Source: Anaerolineales bacterium HSG24 (GTDB taxonomy: Bacteria; Chloroflexota; Anaerolineae; 4572-78; J111). Taken from it: a DNA stretch of 33,052 nucleotides. The stretch spans positions 1 through 33,052 of the forward strand of contig JAUCGB010000042.1 of NCBI GenBank assembly GCA_030377895.1, given 5' to 3'. The position numbers and the translations under genes are program-made. The notes under the pieces were generated by a model. That model did not search any database and was not told where the DNA came from. It saw only the letters and a list, made by a program, of their open reading frames with translations. Positions 7,496-13,722 of the stretch are shown piece after piece (the stretch's first letter is position 1; every line of letters begins with the position of its first letter).

Positions 7496-7571
7496 CTAGT
7501 GATCACCTACCCGCAAGTTCCAAACTTGCGAGTAGGTAACTGACTATATCACTACTTCTGCACCACTACCC
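7496..7571. repeat. Family 2 element, copy a
   Basis: Hairpin core ACCTACCCGCAAGTTCC / AACTTGCGAGTAGGTAAC is followed by ATCACTACTTCTGCACCACT, the inverse of the GTGGTGCAGAAGTAGTGAT end seen at 13613. The opposite end is shortened to TAGTGATC. It lies between rsmG and the tRNA-His promoter. Confidence 0.7.
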
Positions 7572-7583
7572 GAAAATTTTACT

Positions 7584-8306
7584 CTAAAGCGGCTCTTTTT
7601 TAGGCGTACCGGAACGGCGAGGGTATCGTTTGGGAGTTTGTTTCTGTTTGAGTACCCGAACCACATGGCGAGGCGCGTCAAGGCCGGGAATGGTCACACG
7701 GTCGATGTGGGGGGATTTGCCACCCAAAATACCGATGGCTCGGCGGGCTTCGTTTAGTTCAGAGGTGGGGTCTTGCCCTTTGAGGGCCATCATGTATCCG
7801 CCGACCTTGACGAAGGGGAGCAGATATTCGGCCAAGGTGGACAACCGTGCCACCGCCCGCGCGGTAGCAACATGGTAACGTTGACGATAATCCGAATGTT
7901 GTCCGGCATCCTCTGCCCTGCCTTTAACGACAGTGAGTTGCTCTAACTTGAGGGTCTCAACCAGATGGTCAAGAAAGGTGCATTTTTTACCCGTCGATTC
8001 CAGCAAGGTTACCCGTAGCTGAGGCATGACGTTTTTGAGTGGGATACCCGGAAAACCAGCCCCACTCCCCACGTCAATCAACGAGGCAGAATCGGTCAGC
8101 AGGGGATAAAGAGTCAGCGAATCGAGGAAATGTTTGCTGACCACCTCACTCGGCTCGATGATGCGGGTCAGGTTGAATTTCTGATTCCAGGCCTGTAGTT
8201 CCTCAAAATAGCGTATAAACTGGTCGCTTTGGGCGGGAGTCAAATCAATCTTAAAATGGGACGCGCCCTCGTATAGTTGTTGTTGGATAGGTTGGTTATT
8301 GGTCAT
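7584..8306 (-). CDS. rsmG: 16S rRNA (guanine527-N7)-methyltransferase RsmG (GidB)
   Basis: Methylates G527 of 16S rRNA with S-adenosylmethionine. The 240-aa protein shows the family-specific WNQKFNLT (40-47), HFLDSL (59-64) and the SAM-binding LIDVGSGAGFPGIPLK (76-91), then a Rossmann-like C-terminal half with ATARAVARL. I placed the start at the ATG at 8306. A TTG 30 bases upstream would add ten residues, and neither has a clear ribosome binding site. The tail (KRYPRRSGTPKKEPL) is basic and typical. It is the only gene upstream of the tRNA-His pair on this strand. In many bacteria it neighbours mnmG or parAB, which are not seen here. Confidence 0.93.
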   Translation of the reverse strand: MTNNQPIQQQLYEGASHFKIDLTPAQSDQFIRYFEELQAWNQKFNLTRIIEPSEVVSKHFLDSLTLYPLLTDSASLIDVGSGAGFPGIPLKNVMPQLRVTLLESTGKKCTFLDHLVETLKLEQLTVVKGRAEDAGQHSDYRQRYHVATARAVARLSTLAEYLLPFVKVGGYMMALKGQDPTSELNEARRAIGILGGKSPHIDRVTIPGLDAPRHVVRVLKQKQTPKRYPRRSGTPKKEPL

Positions 8307-8393
8307 AAAGGTTATTTTGCTAGTCGGTAAAGCCAAAACTTACTCGACGAATCGATACTCGACACGCGCTCACCTCCGTAGGGGAGGTAGATA

Positions 8394-8491
8394 TAGATGT
8401 TCAGATAAACATTTTCAGCCGTTACCTTCCCGCAAGTTTAGAACTTGCGGGAAGGTTGGTCTTGAATTGAAAACCATTATCTGAAAGACTG
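8394..8491. mobile_element. Family 1 MITE-like element, copy B (98 bp)
   Basis: Runs from TAGATGTTCAGATAA to TTATCTGAAAGACTG, with TA at 8392-8393 and 8492-8493. The hairpin core is CCTTCCCGCAAGTT-TAG-AACTTGCGGGAAGG. It differs from copy C at only a few positions across the full 98 bp. Confidence 0.85.
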
Positions 8492-8593
8492 TAGAGTGTA
8501 AACCCAATCTTGCCAAAAATCAATTTTCAAACCATACTATTGATGTGGGCTTCCTTTTAGGAATGGGCATTAATTAACATGTGCATTTGCGTC

Positions 8594-8760
8594 GGAGTTT
8601 ATTGTAGGGGCTAGGCAGGGCGGTCTAGACTTGGAATGTGCGACCATCTCCGCTCCGCCCCTGCCTCGCCCGTTATTCCGTGGATTCAGGGCGAGGCAAG
8701 GCGGATTGGAGTTCTGATTTCAAACCAACGCTACACCGCCTTGCCTAGCCCCTACAATTG
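8594..8760. repeat. Family 5 repeat, copy 2 (larger, compound)
   Basis: The block contains GGGGCTAGGCAGGGCGG, CCGCCCCTGCCTCGCCC, GGGCGAGGCAAGGCGGAT, GTTCTGATTTCAAACCA and CCGCCTTGCCTAGCCCC. Two nested hairpins share arms, as if two copies had fused. The second half matches 12-104. A 101-codon frame on the plus strand (8636-8941) is only the reading of these repeats. Confidence 0.7.
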
Positions 8761-8806
8761 CCAAACGCGCAAGTTATTAAAATCCCATTCCTTAGCAAAT
8801 CATTAC

Positions 8807-9105
8807 TACCCGACAAGTAGTTCAGGGAAGGCTAAAACAGGGACACAGAGAAAAAGTGATTTATTTCTGACGCTAACGGAATCTTTGGCGGGAACACTAC
8901 AGCGGATACTTCAAAACTCAACGGATATATTTCGCCAATAACGGAATTTCTTTGCTATTTGCAGTGATTATATACGGATGAAAACCATCCGTTCCGTAGT
9001 TAAGTATCCGTTGTAGTGTTGATTTCGGCTAAACCAAAGAAAAAGTTAGCATCAGATTTGTTTTTCCTCTGTGTATCTCTGTGTTAATTAGTTTTGGCTA
9101 ACTAA
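8807..9105. mobile_element. Family 3 element split by a family 4 element
   Basis: The left part (8807-8866), TACCCGACAAGTAG ... CACAGAGAAAAAGTGATT, and the right part (about 9037-9105), AAAAAGTTAGCATCAG ... CTCTGTGTTAATTAGTTTTG, are the two halves of one family 3 copy by comparison with 7013-7177. The family 4 sequence lies between them. The right terminus lacks TGTCGGGTA, so it is truncated. Confidence 0.75.
8862..9036. mobile_element. Family 4 inverted-repeat element, full copy
   Basis: Inner inverted repeats AACACTACAGCGGATACTT (8893-8911) and AAGTATCCGTTGTAGTGTT (9002-9020) match at 18 of 19 positions. The first 126 bases recur at 32927-33052 with only about three or four differences. 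No ORF with similarity to a transposase is visible, so it is non-autonomous. Confidence 0.8.
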
Positions 9106-9149
9106 GGCAATTAGAAAGACATATCGAGGAGTGAGGTTTCAATTAATAC

Positions 9150-10214
9150 ATGACCAATACACTAAACTTTGAGGGCTGGGTTTGCCCATTACCCTTGCGA
9201 GACCAGCCCAACATCATCATGGGGCATGGCGGGGGCGGCAAACTATCGGCTGAACTAGTGGAGCATCTATTTCTGCCTGCTTTCAAAAACGACACGCTCG
9301 ACAATCTGAGCGATTCTGCCATCATCAACCTCCCCAATGTGGGAGCGCGGCTGGCCTTCTCCACCGATTCGTATGTCGTTCAGCCGTTATTTTTCCCCGG
9401 TGGCAACATCGGCGAGTTGGCGGTGCATGGCACGGTCAACGATATTGCCATGAGTGGGGCGCAACCACTTTATTTGAGTACTGGCTTCATTATTGAAGAG
9501 GGCATGCCTTTGGAGCAGTTGGGCCAAATTGTGGAGAGCATGGCCGTAGCGGCTCGGCAGACTGGCGTGACGATTGTGACGGGTGACACCAAGGTTGTTG
9601 ATAAAGGGCATGGCGATGGACTATATATCAACACCGCCGGATTCGGCCTCATCCCTGAGGGGGTGACGATTGGCCCGCATAAGGCTCAACTGGGTGATGT
9701 GGTGCTGGTTAGCGGTGAGATTGGTGTACATGGAATTGCCATTATGAGCGTGCGAGAGGGGCTGACTTTTGAGACGGTCATCGAGAGTGACACCGCGCCC
9801 CTGCATGGTTTAGTGGCTGACATGTTAGCCGTCAGCAACCAGATTCACGCCCTGCGCGACCCAACTCGAGGCGGGGTAGCCTCTGCCCTAAACGAGATTG
9901 CGGCGGCCTCTCAAGTTGGCATTGTGTTGGATGAACGGAATCTGCCAATCTCCCCACCAGTGCGAGCGGCCTGTGAGATTTTGGGGCTAGACCCACTTTA
10001 TGTCGCTAATGAAGGCAAATTGATCGCCATTGTTCCGGCAGAGATGGCCGAACCAATCCTAGAGTGCATGCGTCAACACCCCTACGGTCAACAAGCAACC
10101 ATCATCGGGCAAGTAACCGCCGATCATTCCGGTCTGGTGGTGGCTAAAACAGGTATCGGCGGCACTCGCATTGTGGATATGCAGGTTGGTGAGCAATTGC
10201 CGCGTATTTGTTAA
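9150..10214 (+). CDS. hypE: Hydrogenase maturation protein HypE
   Basis: HypE dehydrates the carbamoylated C-terminal cysteine to a thiocyanate, the source of the CN ligands of the [NiFe] hydrogenase active site. The 354-aa protein has the N-terminal ATP-binding MGHGGGGKLS (24-33), the AIR-synthase-fold segments STDSYVVQP and TVNDIAMSGA, GDTKVVDKG, DPTRGGVASALNE, and the conserved C-terminal PRIC with the reactive cysteine (354). Length is normal. No other ATG is available near the start, and the ribosome binding site (GAGTGAGG at about 9130) is rather far away. No hypA, B, C, D or F and no hydrogenase subunits are in the window, so it is a detached member of the pathway. Upstream is a nest of repeats, and downstream is a tRNA with its own promoter. 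Confidence 0.93.
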   Translation: MTNTLNFEGWVCPLPLRDQPNIIMGHGGGGKLSAELVEHLFLPAFKNDTLDNLSDSAIINLPNVGARLAFSTDSYVVQPLFFPGGNIGELAVHGTVNDIAMSGAQPLYLSTGFIIEEGMPLEQLGQIVESMAVAARQTGVTIVTGDTKVVDKGHGDGLYINTAGFGLIPEGVTIGPHKAQLGDVVLVSGEIGVHGIAIMSVREGLTFETVIESDTAPLHGLVADMLAVSNQIHALRDPTRGGVASALNEIAAASQVGIVLDERNLPISPPVRAACEILGLDPLYVANEGKLIAIVPAEMAEPILECMRQHPYGQQATIIGQVTADHSGLVVAKTGIGGTRIVDMQVGEQLPRIC

Positions 10215-10282
10215 GCGTGAATGGGGGTATTTGGTCGAAGAGAAAGATATGAGCAACGCGATTCAAAAACATAATAGCAAAG

Positions 10283-10311
10283 TTGCGTAACTGAAATTAT
10301 CATGCTAAAAT
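10283..10311 (+). promoter_or_regulatory. Sigma70-type promoter of tRNA-Gln
   Basis: TTGCGT (10283-10288), a 17-base spacer and TAAAAT (10306-10311). The predicted start is a few bases before the tRNA 5' end at 10323. Confidence 0.75.
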
Positions 10312-10322
10312 AGCTTCACTAT

Positions 10323-10393
10323 TGGGGAGTCGTCTAATGGTAGGACAACAGATTTTGGTTCTGTCGGTTGGGGTTCGAGTCCCTGCTCCCCAG
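10323..10393 (+). tRNA. tRNA-Gln (anticodon TTG)
   Basis: Acceptor stem TGGGGAG / CTCCCCA with discriminator G. D-arm TCGTCTAATGGTAGGACA. Anticodon arm ACAGA-TTTTGGT-TCTGT gives TTG. T-arm GGGGTTCGAGTCCC. CCA is not encoded. Confidence 0.95.
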
Positions 10394-10396
10394 TTA

Positions 10397-10428
10397 TAGG
10401 GCAAGAGAATTCTTGCCCTAATTTTTTT
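10397..10428 (+). terminator. Rho-independent terminator of tRNA-Gln
   Basis: A perfect 10-bp stem TAGGGCAAGA / TCTTGCCCTA with a 4-base loop, followed by ATTTTTTT. It begins four bases after the tRNA. Confidence 0.92.
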
Positions 10429-10442
10429 GTCCACATACTAAA

Positions 10443-10991
10443 TTGGCTGGATTAATCTCAAGAACAGGTTGCATATCTCTTTTACTGCTTGCCATCGGGC
10501 TTCTCGTTGGCACGCTTTTTTTTATTCAAGCCTATTTTCTCTTTATCCTGCCAAAACCATCAGACCGACTTTACGTAGAGCCAACCTCCGCCGCTCCCGC
10601 TTTACGTTTACCCACTGCTCCACCGCCAACAATAACCCATGTCCCGCTTGCGCCCCCTATCGAAAAATTCACCGCTAAAGAACCGATTCGTGGCTTCAAC
10701 GACTGTACAAGATACGGCTTCAGGGGGATTGTCTGGTCAATCGCTCAAGAGCCATTAGCCAATGTGCAGGTGGTGATTTGGGAAAAAGAGACTCGCCTCG
10801 TGGCGATGGAAACGACCGATAGTAGTGGTATTTATCAGATTATGCTCTCTGGCTCGGCTAATGTACCACAATTTTGGGTACAGATTTATCAAGCCGACCA
10901 GCCAGTCTCTAATCCATTATTGTTGGACATTCACAGCGACTGTAGCCAAGGATACCAAGTGTATCAAATCGACTGGCAAGCGATACGGTAG
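10443..10991 (+). CDS. Membrane-anchored hypothetical protein with CarboxypepD_reg/SpaA-like domain
   Basis: 182 aa, probably starting at TTG (10443). No ATG is available near the 5' end and no clear ribosome binding site is seen, so the start is uncertain. One hydrophobic segment (about residues 10-36) ends in PKPSDR and would anchor the protein in the membrane. A proline-rich linker follows (about 47-72). The C-terminal half has the pattern GIVWSIAQEPLANVQVVIWE..TTDSSGIYQI, which looks like the beta-sandwich of carboxypeptidase regulatory or SpaA-type domains, with two cysteines (CTRYGF, DCSQGY) that could form a disulfide outside the cell. The function is unknown. It starts just after the tRNA-Gln terminator and may be expressed with the downstream acetyltransferase. 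Confidence 0.6.
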   Translation: MAGLISRTGCISLLLLAIGLLVGTLFFIQAYFLFILPKPSDRLYVEPTSAAPALRLPTAPPPTITHVPLAPPIEKFTAKEPIRGFNDCTRYGFRGIVWSIAQEPLANVQVVIWEKETRLVAMETTDSSGIYQIMLSGSANVPQFWVQIYQADQPVSNPLLLDIHSDCSQGYQVYQIDWQAIR

Positions 10992-11044
10992 AGTGAGGAG
11001 TGTGAGAGTGAAACGTAGCGTTTTATGTTTTGGCTACCAAACCC

Positions 11045-12055
11045 ATGAAAACTTCAATTTTTACTGATATTACAACCTTCGATACCCTTTCTGAGGAATG
11101 GGATGATCTAGTAAAACGAGCCATCAGCGCGCCGTTTTTTATGCGCTACGCCTATCAACGGGCTTGGTGGCAATATCTAGGCAATGACGATTTGGTTCTG
11201 ATTACCGTGCGGGATGATGATGGTCAGTTGGTCGGGTTAGCCCCGTTGTACGGCAAGGTTAATCAAACTGGTCAGCGTGAGCTAACGTTTGTTGGCTGTG
11301 TTGCCGTGTCGGATTATCTTGATTTGTTGGTTGACCAGACTCATGCTGAGGCGATTTATACGACCTTGCTAGACGGTTTCGCGTCCGCCGACCTGAGTTG
11401 GGATCGGCTCTATCTGTGCAGTTTGCCCCACACATCGCCCACTCTGGCCTGTTTTGCCGAGTTGGTGCAACAGCGAGGCTGGTCGGTGGAAATTTCGCAA
11501 CAAGATGTTTGTCCGGTGATTACGCTGGCCGACAGTTGGGACAACTACTTAGCCGGAATTGTCAAGAAACAGCGTCATGAAATCCGGCGCAAGATTCGGC
11601 GTTTGGAGCGAGAGGCGCAGGTTGAGCGGGTGATTATCGATTCGGAGACGGGGTTAGATGAGGCGATGGATATATTCATCGACCTACATCAAAAATCGAC
11701 ACCCGATAAAGAAGATTTTTGGAGTGATAAGCTAATCAGTTTCTTTAAGGCGTTTGCCCATGACGCGGCGCAGGCTGGCTGGTTAAAGCTCTATTTCTTA
11801 GAGGTTGATGGGGTTAAAGTCGCGGCCATGCTCTGTTTTGATTATAACAATGAGTTTTTATTGTATAATTCTGGCTACGATCCGGCCCAGGCTGCGTTGA
11901 GTGTGGGCAATGTGCTGACCTCGTACACGATTCAGGCCGCGATTGAGTTAGGCCGAACTCGGTACGACTTTCTACGAGGCGATGAGACCTACAAGTTCCG
12001 TTTTGGGGCTAAGGCCGAGCCAGTCTACGATTTGCAAATTACACGAGACGCATAA
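11045..12055 (+). CDS. GNAT-fold acetyltransferase, BioF2/CelD-like (Acetyltransf_6)
   Basis: 336 aa from the ATG at 11045. A TTG at 11030 in the same frame is an alternative, and neither has a strong ribosome binding site. Family features seen: N-terminal FMRYAYQRAWWQYLG, then LVLITVRDDDGQLVGLAPL, the middle KKQRHEIRRKIRRLER, the second GNAT half GWLKLYFLEVDGVKVAAMLCFDYNNEFLLYNSGYDP, and C-terminal TRYDFLRGDETYKFRFGA. The last block is typical of FemAB-related/CelD-type proteins linked to exopolysaccharide or cell-envelope acylation. The substrate cannot be read from the sequence. Its 3' end overlaps the minus-strand UroD-family gene by 17 bp. Confidence 0.85.
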   Translation: MKTSIFTDITTFDTLSEEWDDLVKRAISAPFFMRYAYQRAWWQYLGNDDLVLITVRDDDGQLVGLAPLYGKVNQTGQRELTFVGCVAVSDYLDLLVDQTHAEAIYTTLLDGFASADLSWDRLYLCSLPHTSPTLACFAELVQQRGWSVEISQQDVCPVITLADSWDNYLAGIVKKQRHEIRRKIRRLEREAQVERVIIDSETGLDEAMDIFIDLHQKSTPDKEDFWSDKLISFFKAFAHDAAQAGWLKLYFLEVDGVKVAAMLCFDYNNEFLLYNSGYDPAQAALSVGNVLTSYTIQAAIELGRTRYDFLRGDETYKFRFGAKAEPVYDLQITRDA

Positions 12056-13010
12056 TCGCTTGCAAATTCTCATCAGGGGTTTGGGGAGATAAGACATTCG
12101 TGGGGGCTAGGATGAGGCGTTGTCCCCCCGTCATTTTGGTGGCATGGCGAATTTGAGTAAAAATTTCTGCCGGACTGCCTTGTTCTAGTATCGACGAATT
12201 AAGACCAGTCATGAGGGTTTTGTTGGTCAAAGTTAGTGCCTCTTTGATGGAACTATTCTGACCAGAATGTCGCCAACTGACGGCATGAACAGGGTATTGA
12301 TTAGCAATCTTAAAGTCGATATTGTTCCCTTCCAAATGCAACACCAGCGGCACCGGCTCCACTTTAACCCGTTCTAGGGCTATTAGGTCATATCGAACCC
12401 CAAACGTCTGATAACTCTCCGCATCAAACTTAGTGGTATCGGCGGCTTGACTGACAAAAAAGATACCGTCTGCGCCCGCGTCGATGACTGCTTTGGCAAA
12501 GCGAGATATGGTCTCGGCGATGGTTGCGAGGCCAATATGGACATCGGTTGGCGTGTCGCTCAGATGCCTAAACAGATTTTCACCAGCAAGCTGATAGGCA
12601 ATCGTCAACGGTGTAAACACCGTCATCAAAAAGGGCGCGTCATCCTCCGTGAGTTGGTTTTTAACCAGCTTAATCGCCTGAAGCATCTCCCCATAATTCC
12701 CCTCTGTACCTCGCAATGTGGCTAAATTTCGCCAATTCCGAGACCGTCGAATGAGAGGCTGTTTGAGAATCGAGGGTTCGGTATCATCTTGAGAAAAAGA
12801 GATTTTGGCTCCCCAATCCTCGATAGCGTAAAAACTGCTAGGGGTCAATTTAATCAGATCAAAATCGTACTGTTTATAGAAGGCCAAAGTCGCAGAGGCC
12901 AACCCAGTCGCAGTTTGTTCTTGTTTATAAAAATGCCGCCACAAACTGGTTGGCACTTGGTCAACTGGCATGCCTTCTAGCGCCGCATAAACTCGATCAC
13001 GCTTGTTCAT
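12039..13010 (-). CDS. Uroporphyrinogen decarboxylase (URO-D) superfamily protein
   Basis: 323 aa with AGGAGC seven bases before the ATG. The N-terminus MNKRDRVYAALEGMPVDQVP matches the opening of URO-D/MtaA-type proteins. AVIDAGADGIFFVSQAA and LVLHLEGNN are the barrel segments, and SWRHSGQ and PAEIFTQIRHATKMTGG..LILAPTNVLSPQTPDENLQAI close the fold. The HemE signature PVWFMRQAGR is replaced by PTSLWRHFYK, so true HemE activity in haem synthesis is unlikely. A corrinoid-linked methyltransferase or another URO-D-like role is more plausible, but no corrinoid protein gene is adjacent. It converges on the acetyltransferase with a 17-bp tail-to-tail overlap. Confidence 0.8.
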   Translation of the reverse strand: MNKRDRVYAALEGMPVDQVPTSLWRHFYKQEQTATGLASATLAFYKQYDFDLIKLTPSSFYAIEDWGAKISFSQDDTEPSILKQPLIRRSRNWRNLATLRGTEGNYGEMLQAIKLVKNQLTEDDAPFLMTVFTPLTIAYQLAGENLFRHLSDTPTDVHIGLATIAETISRFAKAVIDAGADGIFFVSQAADTTKFDAESYQTFGVRYDLIALERVKVEPVPLVLHLEGNNIDFKIANQYPVHAVSWRHSGQNSSIKEALTLTNKTLMTGLNSSILEQGSPAEIFTQIRHATKMTGGQRLILAPTNVLSPQTPDENLQAIMRLV

Positions 13011-13039
13011 TTACGCTCCTAGTCTGGTAAAAACAAACC

Positions 13040-13195
13040 GTTGACAACCATAAATATAAACTTAGGAATGAGCATTAATTGGTAGTCCTGCACAAGTAGT
13101 GATGGCAGAATCCGGAGTGCAAGGCTTGCCTTGCTTGCAAAGCAAGCTTTGCACTCCTTATCACTACCTTAAGTTTACAATCATGATTGTCAACC
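13040..13195. mobile_element. Outer inverted-repeat element enclosing a family 2 copy
   Basis: GTTGACAACCAT and AAACTTAGG on the left (13040-13066) are matched inverted by TAAGTTTACAATCATGATTG and TCAAC on the right (13171-13195). Inside is TAGTCCTGCACAAGTAGTGA, a family 2 end, and a hairpin GGAGTGCAAGGCTTGC / GCAAGCTTTGCACTCC. This is an element within an element. From 13196 to 13376 I see only a weak inverted repeat (ATTTGTCTTA .. TTAAGACAAAT). Confidence 0.6.
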
Positions 13196-13376
13196 ATGTG
13201 GTCTCAGTTGGTGGATAGGTCATTTGTCTTAGCAGGTTTAGGGTCACTTAAGACAAATTGCCTACATGATAGCATAAATCGGGTAACTAGACAATCGCCA
13301 CGGATTGTACGAGGCGATTATTCTCGCAAGGCATTATTGATTAAGGTCTGATAATTCCCGCCAATGTTAAAACTAC

Positions 13377-13405
13377 TTGCCAAATCATCAAATTCGTGAT
13401 ATAGT
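13377..13405 (+). promoter_or_regulatory. leuA: Sigma70-type promoter of the leuA leader
   Basis: TTGCCA (13377-13382), a 17-base spacer and TATAGT (13400-13405). Each box has five of six consensus bases. Transcription would start near 13412, giving a leader of about 310 bases before leuA. Confidence 0.75.
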
Positions 13406-13436
13406 CAACCCACGTTAAACAAATGTTGATTTAATT

Positions 13437-13523
13437 ATGTTGATACCTGTGCCAACCATAAACCTACTTAGCCTTCTTAGCACGCTCCTCCGAGTGAGGG
13501 GCTATTTTTGCTTGGGTGAGTGA
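13437..13523 (+). CDS. Leucine-rich leader peptide of the leuA attenuator (28 aa)
   Basis: ATG at 13437 opens a 28-codon frame ending at TGA (13521-13523). The middle reads NLLSLLSTLL, so six of nine consecutive codons from 13464 to 13490 are leucine (CTA CTT . CTT CTT . . CTC CTC). Two further TTG leucine codons flank it. The frame sits about 25 bases after the predicted transcript start and about 40 bases before a terminator. A ribosome short of Leu-tRNA would stall at these codons. A ribosome reaching the stop would cover 13511-13520, the 5' arm of the antiterminator. No good ribosome binding site is visible, so initiation may be weak or near-leaderless. By function it corresponds to leuL of enterobacteria, with no sequence similarity claimed. 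Confidence 0.75.
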   Translation: MLIPVPTINLLSLLSTLLRVRGYFCLGE

Positions 13524-13580
13524 GTATCTGTTATTGTTGGATGTAGGTGCATATAATGGCTTTTCAAAGCCTCCCCCAAG
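13484..13580 (+). promoter_or_regulatory. Pause hairpin and antiterminator of the leuA attenuator
   Basis: Hairpin 1: GCTCCTC (13484-13490) pairs with GAGGGGC (13496-13502) around a 5-base loop and includes the last two Leu codons. Antiterminator: CTTGGGTGAG (13511-13520) pairs with CTCCCCCAAG (13571-13580) at nine of ten positions. The second strand contains most of the terminator 5' arm and loop, so antiterminator and terminator cannot coexist. Confidence 0.65.
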
Positions 13581-13597
13581 TGGGGAGGCTTTTTTTA
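13566..13597 (+). terminator. Attenuator terminator upstream of leuA
   Basis: A perfect 11-bp stem AAAGCCTCCCC (13566-13576) / GGGGAGGCTTT (13582-13592) with loop CAAGT, followed by TTTTT. It lies 126 bases before the leuA start and after the leucine-rich leader frame. Confidence 0.9.
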
Positions 13598-13612
13598 TTG
13601 TATCAATTTGGT

Positions 13613-13699
13613 AGTGGTGCAGAAGTAGTGATATATGTCAGTTACCTACCCGCAAGTTTGGAACTTGCGGGTAGGTGATGACTACATGTGCAGGACTAC
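13613..13699. mobile_element. Family 2 MITE-like element, copy b
   Basis: Left end GTGGTGCAGAAGTAGTGAT and right end (inverse) GTCCTGCACATGTAGTCATC are flanked by TA at 13611-13612 and TA at 13697-13698. The exact right border is uncertain by one or two bases. The core hairpin is ACCTACCCGCAAGTTTGG / AACTTGCGGGTAGGT. It sits between the attenuator terminator and the leuA ribosome binding site. Confidence 0.75.
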
Positions 13700-13722
13700 C
13701 ATCAATTTAAGGAGATTATCTC

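Noticed and set aside
8636..8941. 101-codon plus-strand frame
   Set aside because: It is the chance reading of family 5, 3 and 4 repeats and has no coding character.
12039..13010. Calling the URO-D family gene hemE
   Set aside because: The N-terminal HemE signature PVWFMRQAGR is missing, so only superfamily membership is supported.
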